A stretch of 64,000 bases of DNA from Hymenobacter volaticus (GTDB lineage Bacteria > Bacteroidota > Bacteroidia > Cytophagales > Hymenobacteraceae): the NCBI RefSeq assembly GCF_022921055.1, contig NZ_CP095061.1:3573501-3637500 (forward strand). Direction: 5' to 3'. Below are positions 35,310 to 44,059 of the stretch, one piece after another. The stretch's first letter is position 1. The number at the start of each line of letters is the position of its first letter. The notes under the pieces were generated by a model. It worked only from the letters and a program-made list of their open reading frames with translations, did not search any database and was not told where the DNA came from. Both the position numbers and the translations under genes were made by a program.

Positions 35310-35971
35310 TTACCTCACCCGCAAACTATCCTCCCGATGGGTAGGCACCGAAATAATCTTGCGGAGTTTACCAGCCGCCGAAATGCGGGCGCCAGTGAGC
35401 AGGTTGCCATACACGGCACCCGTATCGAGGTTAAGCGAGTTAGATTCTTTATTGATTGTTGGTGCGTAGTCGAGGATGGGCGTGTGGCCAATGAGCTGCA
35501 ATTTGCCGATGTTGCGGAGCGGCCCCGGTACCACAGCACGCTATCGGAGCTTTCTTCGTCGAAGGGGTCGAGGGTATCGGATATGCCCGCGTGGCTGGCG
35601 AAAACATGGTCGTTTTCCCAAAACAACGGCCGTTGCTTGATCCAGGTTAAGTGCGCTTCTAGCAAATCGGGCTGCGCGTCGTACTGGTCGATGGTCAAGG
35701 AGCCGCCCCACTCCGGCCAAGAGGTCGGAATATCATCTGGGCTGTAATAGTCCAGCATACCGGCTTCGTGGTTGCCTTTCAGGAATACAGCTTGCTCGGG
35801 ATGCTTTTCGCTGAGCTCCATAGCCAAGGCCACGCATTCGGGCGCAAAGTTGCCGCGGTCCGTTAGGTCGCCGAGCTGAATTAGTCGTTCTTTTTTGGGT
35901 TGCCAGTGTTGCAGCAGTTCCAAAAAGGTGTGGTAGCACCCATGCACATCACCAATAACAAATAAGTCCAT
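35310..35971 (-). pseudogene. ApaH/PrpE-like metallophosphoesterase (copy 2), one frame break
   Basis: Paralogue of the protein at 9077. From the ATG at 35971 (MDLFVIGDVHGCY) the motifs GDLTDRGN, FLKGNHEAGML and FASHAGISD are present. The frame breaks after SVLWYRG; adding one G to the GGGG run (CCCC at 35523-35526 on the plus strand) rejoins PLRNIGKLQLIGHTPI, NLDTGAVYG and a proper C-terminus ending at 35310, giving 220 residues. Function as for copy 1: metal-dependent phosphoprotein or dinucleotide phosphatase, substrate unknown. The break is probably a sequencing slip. Confidence 0.83.
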
Positions 35972-36101
35972 ACCTAGCAGCGGCACGCCTATGGGGGTCA
36001 CACCGAGGATTGCAAAATAGGCATTGCTTGTTTGTTGAGGCTAGTTTTCTTGTTTAAAGTTGCTAGCCGTCAGTGTAGGTAGTTATGCCGCACTGAGTCT
36101 A

Positions 36102-36272
36102 TTACGCTGCTCCGCTCTGGGCTTTGGGCTTGTTGCGTTGGCATTTCTCGCCGCAGTACTTCACCTCGTCCCAGGAGTTGCGCCACTTCTTGCGGTACTC
36201 GAAAGGCCGGCCGCAGGTAAGGCAGATTTTAGTGGGCAGGTTTCCCTTGGTGAGTTTGGCAGGAACAGGCAT
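36102..36272 (-). CDS. DUF2256 small zinc-ribbon protein
   Basis: A 56-residue gene. The sequence starts MPVPAKLTKGNLPTKICLTC, continues with GRPFEYRKKWRNSWDEVKYC, and has a second CxxxC pair in CGEKCQRNK. Two cysteine pairs make a small zinc ribbon. This is the DUF2256 family, widely found and sometimes fused to cryptochrome/photolyase-related proteins. Function unknown. No photolyase gene is adjacent. Confidence 0.88.
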   Translation of the reverse strand: MPVPAKLTKGNLPTKICLTCGRPFEYRKKWRNSWDEVKYCGEKCQRNKPKAQSGAA

Positions 36273-36446
36273 AACAGAAGTGAAAAGCTACAACCAGAAC
36301 GCTAGGTGCCGCTAGATGTTTGCTGCTCCATGTACGCGGCCTAGCTGCAATTAGCGACGGCCGCTGCGCTGGCGCCATTAGCTACATGTGCCACACTTGA
36401 GTTAAATGTCTCCCCTCCGGAGTTTGTTGTTTGCTGAGTGAAACAG

Positions 36447-36507
36447 TTCAGTCACAAAGAAAGAGGGCGGTTCCGTGCTGAAACCGCCCTCTTTCTTTGT
36501 GACTGAA
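36447..36507 (-). terminator. 26-bp-arm hairpin after the PAS gene
   Basis: Perfect 26-bp arms at 36447-36472 and 36482-36507 with a 9-base loop, starting four bases after the PAS gene stop. The arms contain GAAAGAGGGCGG and its complement. Confidence 0.75.
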
Positions 36508-36511
36508 GAAG

Positions 36512-37045
36512 CTACTTACCTAGTTGCTGGCGCAGCGCCTGTACTTCGCGCTCCAACTCCAGGTTGCGGAAGGTTACTTTCACTTCCAAGTCAGCGTAGG
36601 CACGCTCTAAGTCCTGCTCGCGTTTGCGCAGGGCAAACTCGGTTTCCTTTTGCTCGTGGATGTCGGTGCAAGTGCCAAACCACTGCTTGATGGTGCCGTC
36701 CTCGTTGAATTGAGGCTGGGCTTGGCCCAAAAACCAACGGTAGCTACCGTCTTTACTTTTGAAACGATACTCGATTTCGTAGAACTCGCCAGTGGCCAAG
36801 GAGTGACCCCACACCTGGCGGGCCCGCTCCCGATCATCGGGGTGGAGCAAGTTGTTCCACATATCGGGCCCGACGCTGTCGGCGAGCGTGTAGCCCGTAA
36901 AGTCGATCCAGCGCTGATTGAAGTACGTGTGGAACCCAGTTGGGTCGGTGAACCACACCAGCTGAGGAATGAAATCAGCGAGAAAGGAAAATTGGTCTTC
37001 GGCCTGCTGACGCAGCTTTTGTTCAGTGGAAGCGGTGGCACTCAT
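36512..37045 (-). CDS. PAS-domain protein with C-terminal coiled coil, no kinase
   Basis: A 177-residue soluble protein. Residues ~20-135 form a PAS/PAC fold: FIPQLVWFTDPTGFHTYFNQ, WIDFTGYTLAD, LLHPDDRERARQVW, YEIEYRFKSKDGSYRWFLGQ, and FGTCTDIHEQKETE. The last 40 residues are a coiled coil (REQDLERAYADLEVKVTFRN). PAS sensors normally feed a histidine kinase, cyclase or HTH domain; here there is none, so it may dimerise with a partner or sequester a ligand. It lies 12 bases downstream of the hypothetical gene at 37058, implying a two-gene unit. Confidence 0.88.
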   Translation of the reverse strand: MSATASTEQKLRQQAEDQFSFLADFIPQLVWFTDPTGFHTYFNQRWIDFTGYTLADSVGPDMWNNLLHPDDRERARQVWGHSLATGEFYEIEYRFKSKDGSYRWFLGQAQPQFNEDGTIKQWFGTCTDIHEQKETEFALRKREQDLERAYADLEVKVTFRNLELEREVQALRQQLGK

Positions 37046-37057
37046 TTACAACGACAA

Positions 37058-37420
37058 TTAGCAGGGACGGGCAAGCTGGATTTCCATGCCCGACTGAAAA
37101 TACAAGTTAAGCTGACTCTGTAAGCCATCGGTGGAGCGGCGCAGACGGGTGATAAGGGCCCGGGTTTCTTCTTGCAGCAGCTGCAATTCCAGATAGGGCC
37201 GGTTCAGCAAGCTGTCACGCTCCATGCTCCACTGACCGGAATTTTCAGCATCGAGAGCATGCACTTGCAACTTACCGGGCTGTAAAGAAAATTTGGTAGC
37301 GCGAGCCAGTGGGCTGTCCGGATTATTACGGTTCAGCACTCGGTCTTCCACGCACCATTCTCCATTCAAGTAGTCATCAGGCATCTCTTGCAGATTGATG
37401 TCGAATAGAGTTTTAGACAT
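37058..37420 (-). CDS. hypothetical protein co-transcribed with the PAS gene
   Basis: A 120-residue cytoplasmic protein, no signal or membrane helix. It begins MSKTLFDINLQEMPDDYLNG, has EWCVEDRVLNRNNPDSPLA, and ends with a charged helical segment (ELQLLQEETRALITRLRRST) and FQSGMEIQLARPC. I do not recognise a domain. Because it sits directly upstream of a kinase-less PAS protein and is separated by only 12 bases, it may be the PAS protein's partner. That is inference. Confidence 0.75.
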   Translation of the reverse strand: MSKTLFDINLQEMPDDYLNGEWCVEDRVLNRNNPDSPLARATKFSLQPGKLQVHALDAENSGQWSMERDSLLNRPYLELQLLQEETRALITRLRRSTDGLQSQLNLYFQSGMEIQLARPC

Positions 37421-37723
37421 ACGGGAGAGAAAGCAGAGAGAGAGGAGGTTGTAGGTGAAATTCAGTACGGCTGCGGACGCTATAAAGGTTGCGTCCAGAT
37501 AATTTGTTTAATGGATTGAAACAGTAAATAGTTCAACTATTCCATGTTCAGAATATTCCGTGCCTCGCTTACTATTTGAAATCAGATTGTTGAGCTTGAA
37601 AATAAATTCAACGCGCCAAGAATAGCAGGCAGGTAGCCAATAGTCCAGCCAAGAAAACTGCCCGATTAGAAGACAGCAAAGGCACCAATTGTTCACTTAA
37701 AGGACAATTAAGCGGCGGCTTTT
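37421..37723. other. intergenic stretch with no recognised gene
   Basis: Moderately AT-rich; a minus-strand frame (37508-37696) has no family pattern. It probably contains the promoter region of the PAS unit, but I could not place a convincing TANNTTTG box. Confidence 0.45.
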
Positions 37724-39889
37724 CTATTCAGCCTCACTTAGCTTTTTAGCTAGTCCTTCGGGCACGCCGGCGCTGTTGAGCATGCCACTTACCAGCCCTT
37801 GCCGCCACAGCGAGAACACCGAGTAGCGCAGTTCCCGACTAGAATTCACCTTTCCTGGTTTCAATTCCTCACCTGGCTTGCGGGGGTTGTTGTCGCGAAG
37901 GAAGACGCCATTAATCACCGACGTTTCGAGGCGGTGAAGGATGCCAGGGCGGTTTTCGCGGTTTAGTAGCTGCAACTTCAGGTCATGGTATGTTGCCCAC
38001 AGAGTACCCCGTGCCATTTGGCGGTCGAGCTGCATCTGGAAATGCATCTGTTCAATCTGCCCGCTGCGCAAGCGTAAGCCGCGGGTTGGCAGGATCATGG
38101 GGTTGAGCACAGCTAAGGGCACAGCTCCGAAACGGCCGCTAATGGTATGGGTACCGCTCGGGTCGAGCACATTGGCCCGCAAGCTGAGTTGCGCAGGGCC
38201 TACGTGCTGCACCTGGCCGGTTACTTGCCCGGTCATGGGGTGGGCGGCATTCATGCGGTGTGGGTTGTTGCTCACGTTGGAAAGCTCCCCGGTAAGTTGT
38301 TGCATGGCCATCACGCCGGGTTGGGCGCTTCGGGGCGAGCGGTAACTCATCCGAATGCCCAAGTCGGTGAAGCGTACGTGGCGAACGTCCACCCGGAACG
38401 GCAATCGACCAATGGCATCAGGCGTCGCGACGGACTGCTTGGGATTAACCGGAAACCGCCCGTCACTTTCCGTCAGCACCCGCGCCTTACTGATGTCGAG
38501 CTGTTGCGCCAAGAGACTGCCTTTTTCCAGCAGCGCCTCTATGTCGAGCCCGCTCACCCGCATCCGCGGCACCCGTATCCGCACGTGTGCCGATTGGTGC
38601 CCCTTACCCCGCGCCAACGCCGCCACCGACATCGTAGGTGCCATGGCTACGTTTCCTAGCTCTAATTGTCGCCGACGAGTATCGGCGCTTATTGTTTGCA
38701 GGGCCAAGCGGTAGTACGGGGCATCGAGACTGAGGCGCGCTTCGCCGGTGCGCAGGGTCCAGGCACGGGCGTAGAAGAGTTGGCCTTTGGTGTCGGGTTG
38801 CAGGTGAATGTTGGTGCCCGTGAGGTTTACGTTTTGCACGGCTGGCGCCAGTTCCTGCCCCATCAGCTGCATCTTGGCTTCCGTGACGCGGAGCTGACGC
38901 AGACGAAAGCTGGGCAGATAGGGCTCTACGACCTCGTGCAACGGTGGCGGGGGTACGGCTGGCATGGTTGCTAGCAGGCGCAGCCCTGCCAAGTGCAAAT
39001 CATCGGCCCGGAAGCGACCTCGCTGCAAGCCGGCGGCTTGTAGTCCGGTTAGTTCGAGGCGCGGCAGTGTTATATCGGCGCGGGCGTTGCGGGTACGTTG
39101 GTTGCTGATGGCTTGCAGCGGCACGAGCCGGATAGAATCGAGAGTAAGGTGCTGGTTTGCGGAAGAGAATTTGCCGTGTTGTAACTGTACCACGTGGCCT
39201 GGCAGTCGGGCCAGCACCGTGCGCACGTCTGCTGTTATTGCTGCCGCGTACCCAAGCCGCGTGGTATCGGCGGCGCCGGCGGCACTTAGGTACACATCGT
39301 GGGCCGTGAAGTTGGCTTGCTCGACTTGCGCCTGAGTTTGCTGAGAACTGCCGTAGCGCGCTTTCAAGTGCTGGAGAGCTACATAGCCGGCGCGCAGCCC
39401 TGGCAGGCCCAATGGCAGGCGCTGGTAGAGTGGTTTCGGGGTATTCTCCTGCGGGGCAGACGATATTTCTCCTAGCTGTAGCTGTATCCCCGTTAGCACT
39501 ACACTATCCAGTGGTACTTCCTGTCGCCGCAAGGCCGCTAGTATCCCTATTCCGGCTACGCGCAGCTGAGCTAGGTCAAGCGAAAGGGTGGGCAGTTTGG
39601 TTGGGCTTGGCTTTGCGCCAGTAACTGAGCGCAACTGCACGCCGCGGAGCACCACCGTGCGCGACCAGAGGTGCGTGCGCAGATCCCCGATAACCAAGCG
39701 GTATTGGCCCTGGCTGGCTTTGGTTGCCTGCTTTTCCAATGTTCGGCGCAGCCAAGGATCGAGCAGGGATAGAGCAATGAGTAGCGTCGCCAGCAAGCCC
39801 ACTGCAATCCAAAGTCCTACCCGCAGCCACGGCTTGGGGCCAGACGTATGGGCAACTTCGCGCACAGGAGGAGTTGAGGAATCTATCAC
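37724..39889 (-). CDS. large AsmA/DUF748-like membrane-anchored protein
   Basis: A 721-residue protein with a single N-terminal transmembrane helix (LWIAVGLLATLLIALSLLDPWL) and a long periplasmic region. The rest is repetitive beta-rich sequence with leucine-rich short strands, a C-terminal section with VLDPSGTHTISGRFGAVPLA and LQLDRQMARGTLWATYHDL, and overall shape like AsmA/TamB/DUF748 proteins that bridge inner and outer membranes in lipid transport or envelope assembly. No strong signature motif fixes the subgroup, so the family call is moderate. No operon partner is evident. Confidence 0.7.
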   Translation of the reverse strand: MIDSSTPPVREVAHTSGPKPWLRVGLWIAVGLLATLLIALSLLDPWLRRTLEKQATKASQGQYRLVIGDLRTHLWSRTVVLRGVQLRSVTGAKPSPTKLPTLSLDLAQLRVAGIGILAALRRQEVPLDSVVLTGIQLQLGEISSAPQENTPKPLYQRLPLGLPGLRAGYVALQHLKARYGSSQQTQAQVEQANFTAHDVYLSAAGAADTTRLGYAAAITADVRTVLARLPGHVVQLQHGKFSSANQHLTLDSIRLVPLQAISNQRTRNARADITLPRLELTGLQAAGLQRGRFRADDLHLAGLRLLATMPAVPPPPLHEVVEPYLPSFRLRQLRVTEAKMQLMGQELAPAVQNVNLTGTNIHLQPDTKGQLFYARAWTLRTGEARLSLDAPYYRLALQTISADTRRRQLELGNVAMAPTMSVAALARGKGHQSAHVRIRVPRMRVSGLDIEALLEKGSLLAQQLDISKARVLTESDGRFPVNPKQSVATPDAIGRLPFRVDVRHVRFTDLGIRMSYRSPRSAQPGVMAMQQLTGELSNVSNNPHRMNAAHPMTGQVTGQVQHVGPAQLSLRANVLDPSGTHTISGRFGAVPLAVLNPMILPTRGLRLRSGQIEQMHFQMQLDRQMARGTLWATYHDLKLQLLNRENRPGILHRLETSVINGVFLRDNNPRKPGEELKPGKVNSSRELRYSVFSLWRQGLVSGMLNSAGVPEGLAKKLSEAE

Positions 39890-40141
39890 GGCTTAGGGTT
39901 GGCATGCGCATACGAAGAACAAGCTTGCTAGGGTTGAATTACCAAGTAGTTGCAGTCAGATTAGCTACCGTCGAGCTTCCCGATCGAGCCCTGCCAAGCT
40001 CAGGGCGCATTACGTTTGGCTTGGCTATATTCACTGCTACTTGGTCAGGCGCTTTTCCCATGCCTACCCTACCAAGTGCCGTGCAACAGTTGCCTAGTGC
40101 GTTCAAGCCTGAAAGACCGATAACTTCTTACGCCAGCCGCC

Positions 40142-40699
40142 ATGTCCGATACTGCCCAGCTTGCCGAAACTCTTCTTGCCTCGTTCCGCCATAGCTTCCG
40201 AAGCTACAAATCATTGGCCGACCGGGCTCTGGCGCAACTTTCGCCAACTGAATGGCTGCACGTGCCCGCCCCCGAGTGCAACAGCATTGCCGTGATTGTG
40301 CAGCACATGGTGGGCAACCTCAACTCGCGCTTCACTCAGTTTCTGACTTCGGATGGCGAGAAGCCCAACCGCCAGCGCGACCAAGAATTCATAGAGCCTA
40401 CCTCGCCGGAGGTCGTGGCAACACTGCAAACCCAATGGGCCGAGGCCTGGCTCCTGCTCTTCGACTTGCTCGACGCCCTGCAACCCACCGATTTGCTTCG
40501 CACCGTCAGGATTCGCGGCGAAGCGTATACGGTGCTAGCGGCCATCCAGCGGCAGGTGACGCACTACGCCTACCACGTGGGGCAGATTGTAGTGCAGGCC
40601 AAAGCATTACGCGGCGCAGATTGGCAAACGCTGAGTATTCCGCGCGGACAGAGCGAGCAGTTCACGCAGCAGTTGCAAAACGCTTCCAACCAAGTGTAA
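40142..40699 (+). CDS. DinB/DUF1572-family protein
   Basis: A 185-residue four-helix-bundle protein with the DinB-like metal-site histidines: IVQHMVGN around residue 45-55, and VTHYAYHVGQIVVQ near 140-153 supply the other two. The intervening RFTQFLTSDGEKPN and RDQEFIEPTSPEVV are characteristic of the DUF1572 subgroup. DinB-superfamily enzymes include thiol-dependent S-transferases and hydrolases; the actual reaction here is unknown. Cytoplasmic. Nearby genes give no pathway hint. Confidence 0.88.
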   Translation: MSDTAQLAETLLASFRHSFRSYKSLADRALAQLSPTEWLHVPAPECNSIAVIVQHMVGNLNSRFTQFLTSDGEKPNRQRDQEFIEPTSPEVVATLQTQWAEAWLLLFDLLDALQPTDLLRTVRIRGEAYTVLAAIQRQVTHYAYHVGQIVVQAKALRGADWQTLSIPRGQSEQFTQQLQNASNQV

Positions 40700-40898
40700 G
40701 GGTTTCGAGTTAAAGAGTAGGCTGAAAGCCTGGCAAGTAGCTAGGGTAGCAGACGCAACGTGTATTTCTCTTCTTAGGGACTCAGTAACTTGGTCCTTGC
40801 ATCCAAACGGCGCCCCACTATCTTGCCGTGCGCAGCAACCTGGAGAACCGCTCCGTTTCACCTTCCACCTTGTTCTCGAACTTGCTTTTGAAGCGCCA

Positions 40899-41465
40899 AT
40901 GCTTGCTATAACCTCCCTGCTGAATCCGCAGAATGCCGAGCGGATCAACCGCATTATTAAAAGCCTGGAAACGGAATTTGGGCTCGACGATGTGCAAGCC
41001 ACGGCCGATCCGCACATCACCTACCAACTGGCCGGTGTGCGCAAGCTTTCGGCTCTCAACCAAGTACTCCGTGACGTAGCTCGTCATACCTCCCCATTCG
41101 TGGTCCATACCACTGGCTTGGGGCTGTTTCCGGGACCCAATCCGGTGATTTATATTCCGGTGCTGCGTTCCAACGAGCTCAACCACTTGCACCAGCGCAT
41201 TCTGCAAGCCACCAAGCCGCTCTGCTTGCGCACCGACAAGTTCAGCGGCCCCGATTGCTGGCTCCCGCATATTTCGCTGGCCCTGCACGACACCACACCC
41301 GAGTTGCTCGGTCCGGTGCTGCAATACCTCAATCAGGAAACCTTCAATCTCAAGATCAGCATCAACAACATCACCATCCTGCGGCAGGAAGACGAGTTGT
41401 TTGTGCGCGAGAAATGCTTCACGCTCGAAGGCCACAAACACAACAAAGCGCCTTTGCTGTTCTAG
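40899..41465 (+). CDS. 2'-5' RNA ligase-type 2H phosphoesterase
   Basis: About 188 residues from the ATG at 40899; a frame open from 40797 has no family character. Two HxT/S motifs define the 2H fold: PHITYQ near residue 52 and PHISLALHD near residue 125, each contributing a histidine to the active site. The family acts on 2',5'-linked or cyclic phosphodiesters in RNA or nucleotides (LigT/CPDase-like), but the substrate in Bacteroidota is unknown. Cytoplasmic. Located 200 bases after the DinB gene on the same strand. Confidence 0.85.
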   Translation: MLAITSLLNPQNAERINRIIKSLETEFGLDDVQATADPHITYQLAGVRKLSALNQVLRDVARHTSPFVVHTTGLGLFPGPNPVIYIPVLRSNELNHLHQRILQATKPLCLRTDKFSGPDCWLPHISLALHDTTPELLGPVLQYLNQETFNLKISINNITILRQEDELFVREKCFTLEGHKHNKAPLLF

Positions 41466-41658
41466 CATGGGGGCCCAACCGAAGCAAGCGGACTATCGAG
41501 CGAGTTTGCGCTGAGTTGTTTGTCGACTTGCCAGCACGCTCGGTGTAGCTGTGTGCCCTCACCGAAACCAACATTTTTATCTGCGTCCGGGTTGCCCAAC
41601 CAAGTTGGTTGCAATCCGTGATTTACCTTTACCGCTTCCAACAACCATTCTCTCGCTT

Positions 41659-42123
41659 ATGTACTCTGCTGTACTTATTCTGCACTCCTGGTCGCGCTGG
41701 CTGGTAGTCGTTTTCGGTCTGATTGCCCTGTTCCGGGCCTTTGGGGGCTGGCAGGGCCGTCGGGCATGGGTCGGCGCCGATAACGGCATGGGGGCTGCCT
41801 TTGTCGGCTCGATGCACTTGCAGCTATTGCTGGGCCTGATTTTGTACCTAGGCTTGAGCCCCTATGGATTGAAAGCATTCGAAACGGCTGGTGGCGCTGT
41901 CATGAAAGATCCAGTAGGCCGCTTCTGGGGCGTCGAGCACATTGCCACTATGATTTTGGCGGTTGCTGCGGCGCAGATCGGCCGTACGCTTTCCAAAAAG
42001 GCCACTGACCCGGTGCTCAAACATAAGAAAGCCTTCACTTGGTTTTTAATAGCGCTGATCTTAGTGCTCCTAATGATTCCGTGGGGCATCTGGAACCCGG
42101 CCCGTCCGTTGTTCCGCTTCTAA
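41659..42123 (+). CDS. four-helix membrane protein with a histidine in each helix
   Basis: About 154 residues from the ATG at 41659 (MYSAVLILHSWSRWLVVVFG). Four predicted transmembrane segments, with a histidine near the start of each: LILHSWSRW, SMHLQLLLGLILYL, GVEHIATMILAV, KHKKAFTWFLIAL. The ordered histidines are the pattern expected of a di-haem or metal-binding helical membrane protein such as a cytochrome b-like or DUF420-like member, but I cannot fix the family. A terminator follows at 42145. Confidence 0.75.
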   Translation: MYSAVLILHSWSRWLVVVFGLIALFRAFGGWQGRRAWVGADNGMGAAFVGSMHLQLLLGLILYLGLSPYGLKAFETAGGAVMKDPVGRFWGVEHIATMILAVAAAQIGRTLSKKATDPVLKHKKAFTWFLIALILVLLMIPWGIWNPARPLFRF

Positions 42124-42144
42124 TCGCCTTTTTCGCAAATAAAC

Positions 42145-42172
42145 AGCCCCCATCTGATTGTAGATGGGGGCT
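42145..42172. terminator. bidirectional terminator
   Basis: AGCCCCCATCT (42145-42155) pairs with AGATGGGGGCT (42162-42172), six-base loop, followed by six T. Serves the membrane-protein gene and the convergent SDR gene. Confidence 0.8.
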
Positions 42173-42238
42173 TTTTTATTGCAGCGGAGAATACACTACG
42201 CCGCTCGTCTTGCTACTGAACTCAGCTTCAGCGCGGGC

Positions 42239-43000
42239 TTACAATGAATACCCACCCGATGCTTCAATGCGTTGCGCATTCACCCAGCGGGCGGCGTCGG
42301 AGCACAAAAAAGCCACCACGCTGCCAATATCCTCGGGTTCCCCGATGCGGCCCAGGGCTGTTTGAGAAGACATATACTGTTCGAGTTCTGGATGCGCCTC
42401 CCGAGCCGCCACTGTGAAGTCGGTTTTGATGATGCCCGGAGCCACTACGTTGGCTCGGATACCTCGACTGCCTAGCTCCTTCGCCATATACTTCGTCAGC
42501 ACTTCCACCGCGCCTTTCATAGAGGCGTAGGCCGAATACCCTGGCGTAGTGAAGCGAGCCAAACCCGTGGAGAAGTTCACGATGCCGCCCCCATCAGCCA
42601 GCAACGGCAGCAGCGCCTGCGTTAGAAAGTAAACGCCTTTGAAGTGCACGTTCATCAGGTTATCGAAGGCCTCTTCCGTCGTTTCGGGAAAGAGCGCACT
42701 AGAGTCAATACCCGCGTTGTTGACTAGGTAATCGAAGGTGGTGCGGCTCCAGGTTTGCTGCAAGTGCTGCGTCACGGTTTCAACAAACGCTGGAAAAGTG
42801 GCGACTTTGCTGGTATCGAGTTGGAGCGCCACGGCTTTGCGGCCCAGGGCTTCTATTTGCGCTACTACGTCGTGGGCTTCCGCCTCTTTGGTGCGGTACG
42901 TGATGACAAGGTCATGGCCAGCTTCCGCCAGTTTCAGGGCGCTGTTTTTACCGAGGCCACGGCTCCCACCGGTTACCAGGGCTATCTTGTTGGTGCTCAT
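42239..43000 (-). CDS. short-chain dehydrogenase/reductase (classical SDR)
   Basis: A 253-residue NAD(P)-dependent oxidoreductase. Cofactor motif TGGSRGLGKN at residues ~10-19 is the classical TGxxxGxG; NNAG follows in DYLVNNAGIDSS; the catalytic YxxxK is YSAYASMKGA with its upstream Ser in GIVNFSTGLA. EASGGYSL ends it. Substrate unknown; classical SDRs act on sugars, steroids, polyols or quinones. It is unlike the tandem pair at 46174 and 47213, which form another SDR subgroup. Confidence 0.92.
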   Translation of the reverse strand: MSTNKIALVTGGSRGLGKNSALKLAEAGHDLVITYRTKEAEAHDVVAQIEALGRKAVALQLDTSKVATFPAFVETVTQHLQQTWSRTTFDYLVNNAGIDSSALFPETTEEAFDNLMNVHFKGVYFLTQALLPLLADGGGIVNFSTGLARFTTPGYSAYASMKGAVEVLTKYMAKELGSRGIRANVVAPGIIKTDFTVAAREAHPELEQYMSSQTALGRIGEPEDIGSVVAFLCSDAARWVNAQRIEASGGYSL

Positions 43001-43211
43001 AGTTTCAAGGGTTAAGATGACACCACAAAGGTGGCGACCTCACCCGCTCGAAACATGGTGACAGCTTCAGTTTAAATGGTGACTGTTTCCGATTTTGGTG
43101 GTTTGGGGTAATACCCTCGTAGCAACGTTCTTGTAGTTACAGTTACCTCCCCAAACAGCATTTCTATTACTCTCCTACTAGAGAATCTAAATAAAGGCGT
43201 CTTTGTCCTCT

Positions 43212-43796
43212 TCATTTAGATTCCAAGATCATGTCGTAGTCATGCGCTGTTGCAAGTAAGACGATGGTGCCCCAGTCTAACCTTCTAGCTTTAGCTAGTT
43301 GATGCGCTTGAGCTAGTAACTCTTGCAGCCTTAAAATCACCAATAGCTCGGCTATATCACGCGCCTCCTCTAATTCATCTGGCTCCTCCTCATCCATATA
43401 GGCTTCAAATGCCTCTTGCATCAGCTCGAATCCAGTTAATACAAAAGGCTGAGATGTAGCCATATCCAGCTCATAATCTGCTAGCCAGTCCACATCTTCA
43501 ATTGTACCAACCGTTTCGTAGGCAAATCCATCAATGTACCACTGATCGGTATTGATGTCGAACCCGTACATTTCGAAGTATAAAGCACGCGCCGGCCGCT
43601 TTCGCGAGACTTCCTGATAAAAGCTAGTAATCCAGCTGACTAGCTCTTCGCTTTGGTGAAGTAAACTGGCACCGAGTATAGGATGGAAATAGGTTTCGTC
43701 TAAACCTCTGAGCTTTAATTCTGCTTGATCAATAGCTTGTTTTATGTTGCCTGATTTAACATAGGCACCTGCATGGTCGAAAAGATCAGCATTCAC
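43212..43796 (-). CDS. hypothetical protein, cytoplasmic, unknown function
   Basis: A 194-residue protein without signal or membrane helix, starting at ATG 43796. Segments: LFDHAGAYVKSGNIKQAIDQ, YYLEMYGFD-like FEMYGFDINTDQWYIDGFAY, an acidic patch (DEEEPDELEEARDIAELL), and a helical C-terminus. I recognise no family. Base composition is more AT-rich than the flanks, like the next gene, so the two may form a small accessory block. A role as an immunity-type protein is possible but not supported by a neighbour. Confidence 0.7.
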   Translation of the reverse strand: MNADLFDHAGAYVKSGNIKQAIDQAELKLRGLDETYFHPILGASLLHQSEELVSWITSFYQEVSRKRPARALYFEMYGFDINTDQWYIDGFAYETVGTIEDVDWLADYELDMATSQPFVLTGFELMQEAFEAYMDEEEPDELEEARDIAELLVILRLQELLAQAHQLAKARRLDWGTIVLLATAHDYDMILESK

Positions 43797-44059
43797 TGTT
43801 TAGAAATATTAAATGAAAAGCTCAAGGTACTATTGAATTAGCATGAGCCAGCTTACATGCATCTAACTTCTCGGCCGCAAAATTATTCAGTATGTTAAAT
43901 AGCCTTGGCGCGAGGCATTTACAATGACACCAATATATCAGTATGGCGCTTGGCCATATGATTTCCGGCACTGCTTGAGAGTCTAGTTTTAAATCGTTTG
44001 AGCATCAACACCTGTCTTGAACAACTCTAACAGTGTATTCTAAATCTTACGTATTCAGT

